Assembly (NCBI GenBank): GCA_014529385.2 | Contig: CM043945.1 | Coordinates: 670,312-734,311, forward strand | Source: Adiantum capillus-veneris | Taxonomy: Eukaryota; Streptophyta; Polypodiopsida; Polypodiales; Pteridaceae | Direction: 5' to 3' | DNA: 64,000 bases | Shown here: one piece after another, positions 1-11,887 of the stretch | Numbering within the stretch: the stretch's first letter is position 1 | Layout of the letters: each line of letters opens with the position of its first letter | Translations under genes and position numbers: made by a program | Notes under the pieces: generated by a model | What the model saw: the letters and a program-made list of their open reading frames with translations, nothing else | Told to the model about the DNA's origin: nothing | Databases searched by the model: none

Positions 1-1383
1 TCAGTGGTAAAAGTATTTTCCCTTAGTAGAGTATGCATACAATAATATTTTCCATGCTTCTTCAGAAAAGACACCCTTCGTAATTATTGAAGGAAGACCC
101 AAACTCCCATTGATAGTCAAGACACTTGGGAAGATTTTTGCTATTGATGAGTACAATAAAGACTTAAACAGTCCTTTCACAAGATTAAGGAAACTATATC
201 CATCACACAACAGAAGCAAAATGTTGTTGCTCATAAGCACAAAAGAGACTTGACCTTCAAAGAGATGATTGGGTATTGCTTAAGTTTCCCTAAGCAATAC
301 CCACTCATTCTCTTTGATTGGGTATTGCTTAAGTTTCCCTAAGTTGATGAGTATAATGGAGATCTTTAAGAATCTTCTAACAAGCTTAAGGAAACTATAT
401 CCATCACCCAACAAAATCCAAAGACTGTTGCTAATAAGCACAAAAGAGACTTGAACTCCAAAGAAAATAATTGGATATTTCTTAATTTTTCCTAAGCATG
501 CCTAAGCCATACAATATGCAAGAGGAAACAAGGATGCCCAACTAAACATCAACAATATTATGCCAAACTAGCAAAAAGATATTATGACCCATTCCAAATC
601 CTTAATCCAATTAATGAACTGGCTTATAAGTTAAATTTACCCAGCACTTGACTCATCCACAACGCCTTTCATGTGAGCCTTTTAAAACCTTATGAGGGAG
701 AGCCACCCAAAGATCCAGTAATTAAAGATCAACCCGAGTTTGAAGGTCAAGAAGAGATCCTATATCTTGAGAGCATACTACATGATTGAAGAGAAGGTTT
801 TAAGAAGTGGTAAGACTATCTAACGATATCTTATTAAATTGAAGAATTATCCTTTTGAAGATGCAAGGTGGATACAAGGCACTAATTAAAGGATAATGTA
901 AACCTTGTCAATGCGTACAATGACTCATGTCAAATGTAATAGCCAAGTATGAACAAACAGGTTTCGTAAAGAATTTTTTAATTTTTTGACTCTAAGGTTT
1001 CTTTTTATATTCATAATACTTTTTTAAGTGTATGCATACAATAATCATGCTCGTGACAGACATGTTTCTCTCAAGTACACAATAGAATTTGCCAATCTAC
1101 TATGGAATATGATTAGCAGCTAGATAAATTACATGCTTGCAATAGCTTAATCTCTCAGGTTCCAAGTAGACTTTGCTAATCTACTCTAGTAGATGTAAGG
1201 GCTAAGCAAATACATGCTTGCAAGATAGCTATGTTTTCGAAGCACTAAGTGGAATTAGTCACCAGTATGGAAGGATGTCGACGAGTAAAAAGGGATTCTC
1301 TACCCAAGTAGAAGGACTAGTGAGATGAATTTATTTTTCTTACTCCATAATCAAGGATGAGTATGATTTCAAAGGTGAGGTAA
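1..1383 (+). mobile_element. 3' pol tail of a decayed Ty3/gypsy element
   Basis: Reading the plus strand with frame changes gives a gypsy integrase C-terminus: LVEYAYNN near 20-45, EGRPKLPL near 90-115, AKRYYDPFQILNPINELAY near 565-630, [16 protein letters not shown] near 660-710, then a chromodomain-like stretch (LKNYPFEDARW) near 840-875. Stops and frameshifts break it, so it is a dead fragment. The minus-strand element at 53026-61282 has the same motifs in the same order and the same 3' untranslated sequence, so both belong to one family. A segment of roughly 150 bp is tandemly duplicated: about 146-294 is repeated at about 346-495, and a 28-bp piece at 267-294 recurs at 316-343. A purine-rich stretch at 1371-1383 resembles the family's polypurine tract. 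The upstream part of the element lies outside the window. Confidence 0.8.
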
Positions 1384-2087
1384 TGTCATGAAATTCAATT
1401 TCTAACTTTTTAAAAGTTTTTTTCATCTTAATTAAGTCCAGGAAAAATAAATTAAGTCTAACTCTCTAAATATATTTTTCATCTTAACTAATTAAGTCCA
1501 GGAAAAATAAAAGAGAACTATAAAGGTGATTTAAGTGCTTATAGACTTAGTTCGTTCAAAGACTTGGGACTAAAGGAAAGTAGTCTATAAAAGAGCAAAA
1601 AAAATTGCTATTTAATCATCTCGATCAAAGGTACACGTCAGCAAATGATAAATATATTCCAAGCAATCGTGATCAAAGGTACAAGACAAAGGGGGTTAAT
1701 AAAAGCAATAATAGGAGTCTAAAAATAGAAATTAATGATGTAAATTTTATGTAGTCAGATTTACTCATTAGACTCTAAGTCTGAAGTCTCGAAAGTCTTA
1801 TGATGAAAGAAAAACTAACCCATGTCAGTCTTACTATAGTTGGTTTTGGGACCATCTTTGCGGGAGGAATTCCAAAGAGCGAGCAAGGTTTTTCGAGCAA
1901 GACAAAAATTAAGCAAACCCAAACAATTAAAGAGCTATCCCACGTCTAATGTTTTGGCTACACTCAATAACATACCAATGGGGTGGCATAGTAAGGTTGA
2001 CAACCTCCATGAGCACCTTCCCTTATGCTAATTTTTTTGTGGTGGGGACTATGCTATATAACTTGGGTGTTAAAAATCTCCAAGTGC
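1384..2087 (+). repeat. Degenerate 3' LTR of the gypsy fragment
   Basis: It starts with TGTCATGAAAT directly after the polypurine-like tract, as the better preserved family LTRs do (TGTCATAAAAT at 2093 and 3279). Patches further in also match the family, for example around 1542-1600 (GTGCTTATAGA, TCTATAAAAGAGCAA). A stretch of about 60 bp is duplicated near 1410-1510. The right end is not clear because another element is inserted at 2088. Confidence 0.5.
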
Positions 2088-2092
2088 CTTTA

Positions 2093-2835
2093 TGTCATAA
2101 AATCTAATATCTAATATCTAACCAACCCAAATTATTTTCTCATATTAAGTTGATCACTTAATGTGAGATAATAAACGGGAACAAGTGTTAAGATATAGAC
2201 ATGTGCTTATAGATCTATCTCAGCCCGGGGCCAATGGTAAAGGGGCTCAAATGAGAGATGGTCTATCAAAGAGCAAGGCTAACTAATGGAGCATAAGACC
2301 TTAGGGTTAGCTTCATTGAAGACCTCCAATAATGTGTGTAAAAGGCCTTTGACCTTAGGTAAGCTAGGGCTAAGCTTGAGGCGCGGGAACCCAACCTAGC
2401 TCGAGGTGCTTGTCCTGCTTGTCATGCTTGATGACTAAGGTGTTTGAGGTCTTGGGACTGAGGCTTGGGATAGTTAAAGATTTCTTCAAGTTTATGTTAT
2501 GTTTGTGATGCATGAAGCTTTCCATCTTCATTGCATCACCTAGGTCACAAGGAACACAAAGATTGTATTGTAACAAGTCGCTCTTCATGGGAGAAATCAT
2601 AATACAAATGCCTATTGGAGGGGGGACCGGCTCCACATATATCCGGTCCTCAACTGTTGCCATGTTCTCTAAATTCTCTCTCTTGCAAAAGTATTGTTCA
2701 TGCCAAGTTTAATAATTACTATGATTATGTTGATATCTTCAATTATGTTCACCCGCTATGCTCACAAAGTCATTTCTCAAAAGTACTCTCATTAATTTCC
2801 GCTACTCTCAAATTAAATAGGCCAATTCCATTACA
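2093..2835 (+). repeat. LTR 1 (short form) of the composite insertion
   Basis: Begins TGTCATAAAATC and ends CCATTACA, immediately before a primer-binding site. Compared with the long LTR at 3279-4864 and with the 1.6-kb LTR at 53026-54622 it lacks an internal block of roughly 850 bp. The flanks suggest the deletion joined two copies of AAGGTG. Confidence 0.85.
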
Positions 2836-2836
2836 T

Positions 2837-2848
2837 TGGTATCAGAGC
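2837..2848 (+). other. Primer-binding site, tRNA-iMet type
   Basis: TGGTATCAGAGC lies one base after the LTR end. It is the standard plant retrotransposon primer site complementary to the 3' end of initiator tRNA-Met. Confidence 0.9.
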
Positions 2849-3278
2849 ATTTGGTTTCTCTTTTCTTGCTTAAGAGGAGAGGTCCTTAAGTAGCCTAGAA
2901 ATGGTTGATGTTGTTAATTATATTAGGGTAAGTGGAACAGGGATCTATTATCGGTTTTGTTGAGCCCACTATGTGGGGGATAGTGCACACCTCGGGAGCT
3001 TTGGACTTAATAATGGAGTCTTTTTAGACTTGCCTACGTCTTTACCATTATTGAGCCATAAGAAGTCCGAAGGGAGCTAGCCCTCTGCAACTCTGCTATG
3101 TTAGACCTACTCCTCTACTCTCTATAATTAACCACTTCGAGCCATGGGTGTAGATACTTAAGAGCCGATTTTCAAAGGCTAAGAGAAGTGGCAACTAAGG
3201 TTTTGAATTGCCAAAGCATACACTAAGTACATACATAAATTTTGTTAACATGGCTGATAATAATCAAGAGAGAGGTAA
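2849..3278 (+). other. Retained leader fused to polypurine tract
   Basis: This short internal region is homologous to the leader of the minus-strand element (about 59811-60215): both carry AAAATTTTGTTA just before an ATGGCT gag start. Here the gag start at 3250 is followed by only four more codons and then CAAGAGAGAGGTAA (3265-3278), the polypurine tract that precedes the next LTR. All coding sequence between the gag start and the 3' end has been lost while leader, primer site and polypurine tract remain. Confidence 0.75.
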
Positions 3279-4864
3279 TGTCATAAAATCTAATATCTAA
3301 TATCTAACCAACCTAAATGATTTTCTCATATTAAATTGATCACTTAATGTGAGATAATAAACAGGAACAAGTGTTAAGATATAGACATGTGCTTATAGAT
3401 CTATCTCAACCCGGGGCCAATGGTAAAGGGGCTCAAATAAGAGATGGTCTATCAAAGAGCAAGGCTAACTAATGGAGCATAAGACCTTAGGGTTAGCTTC
3501 ATTGAAGACCTCCAATAATGTGTGTAAAAGGCCTTTGACCTTAGGTAAGCTAGGGCTGAGCTTGAGGAGCGGGAACCCGACGCAGCTCAAGGTGCTTGTC
3601 CTGCTTGTCATGCTTGATGACTAAGGTGCTTGAGGTTCTTGATGATTGAGGTTCTTGAGATGCTTGAGGTGCTTGACATGCTTGAGATTCTAGGGTTGCA
3701 CTTAAGGTGAGAACCTAGCCAAAGCTTAAAGTGCTTAACGGCCAAGCTTGTGGTGGGAACTGGGCCTATGTATGAGGGGCTTGAGGTGTCAAAAAGTCAA
3801 ATATTCAATCCCTACAAGGAGGGGGCGAGCCCTACATGAGGGGGGATGAGACAGAACACCCACACACTCACACAAGGCATGCATGGTACAAAGAAAGCAA
3901 AAGGGACACTTGTCAAGTTCCTCCTCATGGTGCCCTCATGGTGTGCATGAAGCCTATTGGTTGGCCACCCAAGGGGTTCAATAATAATTTAGGATATTTA
4001 ATTAAATGATTTAGCATTTATCTAGCCGTCTCTCTCAAAGGGAAAGGGGAACACTTGTCTCAAGGCTACCCTTGCTGCTTGTAATGCCTCCTGCTTGTGA
4101 TTGGCTAGTCTTGGAGGGGTCCAATGAGCTTCAAGCATGAGCTAAAAGGGGGGGGTCGATCCAAGCAAGCTAGGGGGTTGCTTAGGGGGTATACTCACCG
4201 ACACACGCTCACAAACACTCTCAGTGTGTGCTATGAAAAGTGCAAGAGCTCCCTCTCCTTCTCCAAGCAAGTAGAGGTTGAGAGCCTACACCAACACTCT
4301 TGGATATGGAGTGCAAATCCAACCAAGAGCCATGCTTCAATGCTTAAGCTTGCCATCTCCTTCTTCTTCATTACTATGCTATTATGTATGCTAGCAACAA
4401 GAGTTATGATAAGTGAGGAACTAATTCTTTCTCCTACGAAATGTTTCCTTTTCCTCTTCCCTACCCTCATTCCCTGCTAACTCTCTCCACCTTCGAAGGT
4501 GTTAAATGTCTCTTCAAGTTTATGTTATGTTTGTGATGCATGAAGCTGTCCATCTTCATTGCATCACCTAGGTCACAAGGAACACAAAGATTGTATTGTA
4601 ACAAGTCTCTCTTAATGGGAGAAATCATAATACAAATGCCTATTGGAGGGGGGACCGGCTCCACATAAATCCGGTCCTCAACTGTTGCCATGTTCTCTAA
4701 ATTCTCTCTCTTGAAAAAGTATTGTTCATGCCAAGTTAACTAATTTCTATGATTATGTTGCTATCTTCAATTATGTTCACCCACTATATGCTCACAAAGT
4801 CATTTCTCAAAGTACTCTCATTAATTTCCGCTACTCTCAAATTAAATAGGCCAATTCCATTACA
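3279..4864 (+). repeat. LTR 2 (long form) of the composite insertion
   Basis: Begins TGTCATAAAATC after the polypurine tract and ends CCATTACA. At 1586 bp it matches the full-length family LTR at 53026-54622 (opposite orientation). It is followed by TTGGTA, the first bases of a primer site, so this LTR has 3'-LTR context on its left and 5'-LTR context on its right. Short open frames inside it are not genes. Confidence 0.8.
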
Positions 4865-4868
4865 TTGG

Positions 4869-5559
4869 TATTAAATTGATCACTTAATGTGAGATAATAA
4901 ACGGGAACAAGTGTTAAGATATAGACATGTGCTTATAGATCTATCTCAGCCCGGGGCCAATGGTAAAGGGGCTCAAATGAGAGATGGTCTATCAAAGAGC
5001 AAGGCTAACTAATGGAGCATAAGACCTTAGGGTTAGCTTCATTGAAGACCTCCAATAATGTGTGTAAAATGCCTTTGACCTTAGGTAAGCTAGGGCTGAG
5101 CTTGAGGCGCGGGAACCCGACCCAGCTCGAGGTGCATGTCCTGCTTGTCATGCTTGATGACTAAGGTGTTTGAGGTCTTGGGACTGAGGCTTGGGATAGT
5201 TAAAGCTCTCTTCAAGTTTATGTTATGTTTGTGATGCATGAAGCTTTCCATCTTCATTGCATCACCTAGGTCACAAGGAACACGAAGATTGTATTGTAAC
5301 AAGTCTCTCTTAATGGGAGAAATCATAATACAAATGCCTATTGGAGGGGGGACCGGCTTCACATAAATCCGGTCCTCAACTGTTGTCATGTTCTCTAAAT
5401 TCTCTCTTGCAAAAGTATTGTTCATGCCAAGTTAACTAATTGCTATGATTATGTTGATATCTTCAATTATGTTCATCCGCTATGCTCACAAAGTCATTTC
5501 TCAAAAGTACTCTCATTAATTTCCGCTACTCTCAAATTAAATAGGCCATTTCCATTACA
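4869..5559 (+). repeat. LTR 3 (short form, 5'-truncated)
   Basis: Matches LTR 1 from its 51st base onward and shares the same internal deletion. Its length (691 bp) equals the corresponding part of LTR 1 (693 bp). It starts inside the truncated primer site of LTR 2 at a TAT microhomology and ends CCATTACA before the CTTTA target duplication. Confidence 0.85.
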
Positions 5560-5564
5560 CTTTA

Positions 5565-6918
<1,354 letters not shown>

Positions 6919-7190
6919 CTTAACCTAGGGATTTTCCATCTCACTCTATTAAGGCAATTGAGCATTGATATCTCACTCTTAGGCATCTGTCCCACATGGA
7001 AATTGGCCTTTGGTGAGCTCACAAGCTACATGCAAGATCTCTTTTGCAGATTGAAACCATGTCGAGTGTCTCTTGTCACACAAACTCAACTTGTTTTTTT
7101 TTCACAATTTGAACGCGATAAAGGTAGTAGGGAGAAACTTTACACATATCATGTATTTATAGCTACACATTGATGGGAGATCGTGGGAAC

Positions 7191-7272
7191 ACCCAAGAGA
7201 ATGCAACCTGTGAGCCTTGAACCCCCAACCTACATCACAAAGGTCTCACCAACTAAGCTACACTTCTTGGGT
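7191..7272 (-). ncRNA. tRNA-like element (pseudo-tRNA or SINE head)
   Basis: On the minus strand an A-box-like TAGCTTAGTTGG (7249-7260) is followed by a B-box-like GGTTCAAGGCT (7213-7223). The outer ends pair perfectly over 8 bp (ACCCAAGA at 7191-7198 with TCTTGGGT at 7265-7272), like an acceptor stem. The box spacing is about 7 bases short, and extra bases separate the T arm from the acceptor strand, so a normal tRNA is unlikely. A tRNA pseudogene or tRNA-derived SINE fits better. Confidence 0.4.
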
Positions 7273-8555
7273 CCTAAGCCCGACTTGTTAGATAGTGAAT
7301 CATCAAGAAGGCTCTAAATGAGGCCAATTATAGATCGTTCAACTTGTTGAGCAAGGACCCTCAAGGGCAAGGTGCTAACGACCTTGGATTCTTTTTGGAT
7401 GTGATGAGGATTTCAAAAACTACACATGAAGGGATAGTTGGGCTCAGCCTTCACCTACTTTCATATATAGTTTTCCCAATTGCGTCTTTTTACAATATCA
7501 TAGACTTGACCATCTAGCCACAATTGGACCTCCTTATGAACATCTTTGATTGCTATTCTTGAATTAGCTTCAAACATCAATCCATTGCATAACCACCCAT
7601 AAGAATTTCTCCACAGGGGTACTCATATGTATTTCATATTGTTGGTCTCCTTTGTGATGTAATTTTTCATAAGTATCGTTTGCATTTGACTATGTTGCAT
7701 TGAACAATGCTAAACTGTGCCACTTATTTGCTTACATAGAATGCCCAATCAAGATGGGTTACTCAAGGTATTTTTACTTCTGTATGTCTCTCTTTTTCAT
7801 TGTTAGCCAAAAGCTTGTGAAAAAGAGTCAATTTGCTTGCTAGTTGTTGCAATACACGTTGGTGATGCTCAATCTATTGTCAATGTAGATGTTCTTAATG
7901 TGGAATATTTGGTTGCCTTTATGTAGCAATACTAGTAGCACATCCCACTACACTCACTAGCCCAATCAGGCACACACCTATGCAAGATGCATCATAGGAA
8001 ATAAAAGAGGCTATGATCATGGTAGGACAATGACCAGACTATAGTCCTTGGTAGAGTTGGCTCATTTTTTACTTTGCTCGGAAATTCTCGCTCGAGGTTT
8101 GGTAAAACTCTCTTTGCGGTACCTCCAAAGGACTGTGCTAAGGTTTTTCACACAAGGTGAAGCTCCAAAACCCAAGGGTAGGTTTAATTTTTACTAGAGT
8201 CCATCTTAATTTAGCAGGTAGACTCTAACGCAAGTTAGCTTCATAAAGCCTCTAAAGAATAATCCAAAGGTCTTGCACATGAGCTAGTTAAATTGAAGGT
8301 AAGTGTATGGTTTTTCATTAATAAAAGGGAAAAGAAAAAGGCTAAGGCTGATGAACAATCAAAAGGTGTAGAGCATGGTGATGAGGGTGCAAGTGAGGGT
8401 AGGAGTGCAAAGCGTGGACTTGAAGGCCAACAGGATAGGATAGGAGCAATGCTGGTGAATGGCGGTCATCGGTGCATGTGGATAGGGTAGGGCCATGGGA
8501 GGGTGGAGCAAGTAGCATTGAAACCAGGTGCAACATGACATGAGGGACTCGAGAG

Positions 8556-8558
<3 letters not shown>
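7273..8558. other. No gene seen
   Basis: AT-rich non-coding sequence without recognisable domains, LTR ends or terminal inverted repeats. The frame at 8293-8490 is charged and low in complexity, with no family match I can name. Confidence 0.45.

Positions 8559-8633
<75 letters not shown>
8559..8633. repeat. (AG)n microsatellite, 75 bp
   Basis: Uninterrupted AG dinucleotide run. Confidence 0.98.
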
Positions 8634-8638
<5 letters not shown>

Positions 8639-8929
8639 AAGAGAACACGAGGCTTGGATACAACGGGAGGTTCACAAATGTCGACACGTGTAAAGAGTAT
8701 CCACTTCGCCATTATATGATAATTTATAGAATCATGGCATGCATCTACATTAGCGAGGATCTATGAAGTCTATGAATAATTAAGGGTAATGAAACCTTCG
8801 TTGTGCAACTACAATATTTGTATAATAATAAAGTCCCTTAACACTTGATGAGTCCCCCTTTACTGTTGGAGGGGATAAAAGTGACAGAGAAGGACACATT
8901 CCTTATGATATTTTTGACAATGTGGATGA
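8634..8929. other. No gene seen
   Basis: About 300 bp between the AG microsatellite and the end of the LINE; AT-rich with no recognisable feature. It could include LINE 3' untranslated sequence. Confidence 0.4.
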
Positions 8930-9879
8930 TGGTGCCAACTTCACACCATACTTGTGTATGGTTTTTGTTTGTTTTGGATTTCTTCATTGAGTTCAGCTCT
9001 CATCTTTGTAATCTCCTGCATCTTGCCTTGGTTCCTCATCTGTGATAGCTCTTCATCAGACATACCAATCAGAAAATCTGCAGCATCTTTGCAAATTTGG
9101 TTACGCAGCAGGTAGATATTGATGTCCTTGACCCTCAGCTTGAAGACCTGTAAATTAATTTCAGCAAAAAGTGTTCTCAGGCTAGGTGCCTGATAAGTCC
9201 CATCAAAATAATAGTTATTTCTCTGCTTCCAAATAACCCACAGAAATTTTTCTCTCTCTCTATTCCAGAAGGCAGAAAGAATACCAATAGAGTCCCCAAG
9301 TAATAACTACTTCCATGACACAGACTTATTGAGAACAACTCTAAGAGGAGAGAGTAACCTGGCCGATTAGGGGCAAGTCATGAACAGGTGACAAATAATC
9401 TCTACATCATTCTTACACCTATAGCAAATACCTGCAGAAATCTCAACCTTAAGACTTCTTTCTCTCGTCCAAATGGCTTTGTGGAGACAAAGCCAAAGAA
9501 GAACCGATTTCTTTGGGTATATCACTTTATCCCAAATATTTTTGAACTTGAACATCCATTGCCTCCTATCGAGGTTTACTGCCCATCTCCAGTTAAGGGT
9601 GATATGGAGAGGGGGGGAGATGTCATTATAATACATTTGGGGGTGAATGAGTTTGTAACCCCCTTTCCAACCAAAGGCGCCACAGACTCGGACCGAATCA
9701 TGATAAGAGAGTTTCCAGCTTTCCTCAGGAGGAAAGAGGACTGTCCGGGAGATTAGGAGGGTGATTTCTCAAGGCTGGAGAGGAGAGAGCAAAGGAGCTC
9801 CTCTGATGTCAACCATCTGTGATGCTGTTTAGACCACAAATCTGCCCACGTTGAGAAGCCTTTCCTGTGGCATCTGAGG
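8930..9879 (-). mobile_element. LINE ORF2 C-terminal fragment (zf-RVT domain)
   Basis: Minus-strand frames encode a reverse-transcriptase-associated zinc-binding region at 9367-9636: IWDKVIYPKKSVLLWLC, then CYRC...HLFMTCP (Cys-Cys-His-Cys). After a frame change follows WVIWKQRN, typical of plant non-LTR elements, and a charged tail ending near 8933. The upstream part of the same ORF resumes at 13040, because an LTR element with TSD TGAGG is inserted at 9880. Frameshifts make it non-functional. No clear poly(A) or target duplication was found at the left end, so that boundary is approximate. Confidence 0.8.
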
Positions 9880-10207
9880 TGTAATAGGACTAATCTTTGA
9901 AGTTCGTAAAGTCGAAAAGAATGTAGTAGGATACATCTTTCGTTTAGCACGATTTGAAAGATTGTTGAATAGTCTATTAAATAGAGCTTATATGAATGAG
10001 TTTGATATATTAAGAGAGAACATATATTCTTTTTTTAAATAATACACTAAAGACGTATTTGATAAAGATTAATGAATAACAGATAGTCTGTTTATGAACA
10101 ATAAAATTGAGATTTTTATTAACATCAGTGTTTTATATTTATGTGTTTTAGCTTAAAATTCATGGGTAGGCTTAAAATAAGTTGAAAAAGTAGTGGAGAC
10201 CCAAGAT
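9880..10207 (+). repeat. Truncated 5' LTR of the chromovirus
   Basis: Begins TGTAATAGGACTAATC and matches 11888-12213 closely until GGAGACCCA, after which the two copies diverge. The remaining ~820 bp of the LTR is absent. Confidence 0.85.
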
Positions 10208-11414
10208 GTTACAAACTGAAAACAAATTTTTTTATTTTCAATATATATGATAATTTAAAAAACATTCAATATGAAAGTAACCATGATGCACAATATGAGA
10301 TTTTCAATGCGCGCTAGTCAATCCACATATCAATCACCTATATTGTGAGCAACCATACACATTGCAATGTAATCTATACATGGAGTAATAACCATAACAA
10401 TACTATGAATCTCTCTATGCAATTATTATTATAATGATTATTTATATGTCCACTTTGATTTGCAAACAATAAGACAGTACATCTAATTTCATTTTCTACA
10501 AAAACAAACGAAAGCAATAAAATATATAATTGGCCATTTCATGCACTAATAATCTATCTTAATAAATAATGCAAACAAATATATAAACCAATGCATGAGC
10601 TAACGCAAATAAATCTTCAATATAATCACCCAATTGGGGACTACTTGAACCCAGTGAAGGATTGTAGCCCACCCATGCAACCAATTCAATATATAAAAGC
10701 TATTTTAACCCAATCAAGGATTATAGCTCTTATATTGTAAATCAATTCAAATATAAGACTTCAAAGATCTTTATATGCCCGGTACACTAGTAGAGGACAT
10801 CCAACCCTTGACTATCGACTAAACATTTACATATGCCCATCTTCCAAAACCAATTACAGTCCTCATTTGGACCAATGGCTTCTTCGCAATGAGCATGATT
10901 CCCCAAGTTTTTAGTTGTTTTGGTTTCGTACCTTTATGTTGGTAATTAAACGAATTAAAATTTTTTAGAAGTGGTTACCGAATTAAGAATCACGTCCAGC
11001 CCAAAAAAGGACCTGTGACTCTATAACCTTAGGTCAAATCACAAGGAGATGACAATACCCGGCACTCGGATACACTCCACAAGGATTTGCCTAGATAAAA
11101 AACCAGGGTTAGCACACTATTTACTATATATAATTAAGCCCGCCGGGTTTTTTTATTTTCCCGGCGGGCCCGTCGGGATAATGCAGTAACCCGGCGGACC
11201 CGCCGGTATAACACAGATGCCCGACAGTGCCCACATGGAAGTTGTGGAAGCCCGGTGGGCTGACCGGCTCTATAGGTTTTTGCAGGTCATCATCAAAGTC
11301 ACGTTAACAATTAACGTGATCACGTGATGTTTTTGTGTAAATACTATAGTTATTTACGTAATCACCCGATCATGATTACGTTAATGAAATCCCTGCAAAA
11401 GAGCCATAAATTGT
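10208..11414. other. AT-rich filler with a cluster of palindromes
   Basis: No coding potential seen. The right part is unusual: inverted repeats at 11138-11147/11160-11169 (GCCCGCCGGG arms), 11191-11197/11200-11206 (CCGGCGG arms), 11300-11307/11311-11318 (CACGTTAA arms), 11319-11328 (ATCACGTGAT) and 11358-11364/11373-11379 (GTAATCA arms). The GC-rich arms stand out from AT-rich surroundings. It could be internal sequence of the host element, a nested unknown element, or repair filler. Confidence 0.6.
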
Positions 11415-11887
11415 ATTATGACATCGTGTTGTGGAGTATGAAACTGGTGACATAGTTTTCTTAAAGGTTATTCCTGAGAAGTCTCATTTGATTCTTGGAA
11501 AGGATAGAAGATTGTCTCCACGATTTGCAGGGCCATTTAAAATTTTGAAGCGCATTGGTTCATTAGCTTACAAATTGGAATTGCCTTCTCATGTTAAAGT
11601 GCATCCTGTATTCCATGTGAGTTTATTGAAAAAGTATGTTCCTAATGTGCATCATGTTTTATAGGACAACTCTAAGTTGAAAGATGACGGAACATTGACT
11701 GTAGAACCAGACTTAGTGCTAAATAAGCGTGTTAAACATTTGAGAAATAGAGACATTGTGGAAGTTTTGGTTAAGTGGCATAACTATCCAGTAGAGGATG
11801 CATCATGGGTTGATCTTAGTGTTTTGCAAAGAGAATTTTCCTCTCTTTCCAACTCTGAGGACAGAGTTAATTTTGATAAGGGGAGAA
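11415..11887 (+). pseudogene. Integrase C-terminus plus chromodomain, broken
   Basis: The frame reads VEYETGDIVFLKV, then the SPRFAGPFKIL and LPSHVKVHPVFHVSLLK motifs typical of gypsy integrase tails. A stop at 11662-11664 is followed in the same frame by VEVLVKWHNYPVEDASWV, a chromodomain core that in chromoviruses targets integration to heterochromatin. Everything upstream in pol is missing, so the protein cannot act. The coding end runs directly into the polypurine tract and the 3' LTR. Confidence 0.85.

Larger units (their letters stand above)
2093..5559 (+). mobile_element. Composite three-LTR gypsy-family insertion with TSD
   Basis: CTTTA at 2088-2092 is repeated at 5560-5564, and the insert begins TG and ends CA, so the whole 3.47-kb block behaves as one retrotransposon insertion. 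It holds LTR (2093-2835), primer site, leader, polypurine tract, a long LTR (3279-4864), a six-base primer-site stub, and a third LTR lacking its first ~50 bp (4869-5559). No gag or pol remains except the gag start codon and four further codons. The first and third LTRs are the short form (about 743 bp when complete) and the middle one is the long form (1586 bp). The same family in opposite orientation forms the element at 53026-61282. Confidence 0.85.

Noticed and set aside
4124-4480. 118-codon frame in the long LTR
   Set aside because: It lies wholly within an LTR, and nothing in it looks coding.
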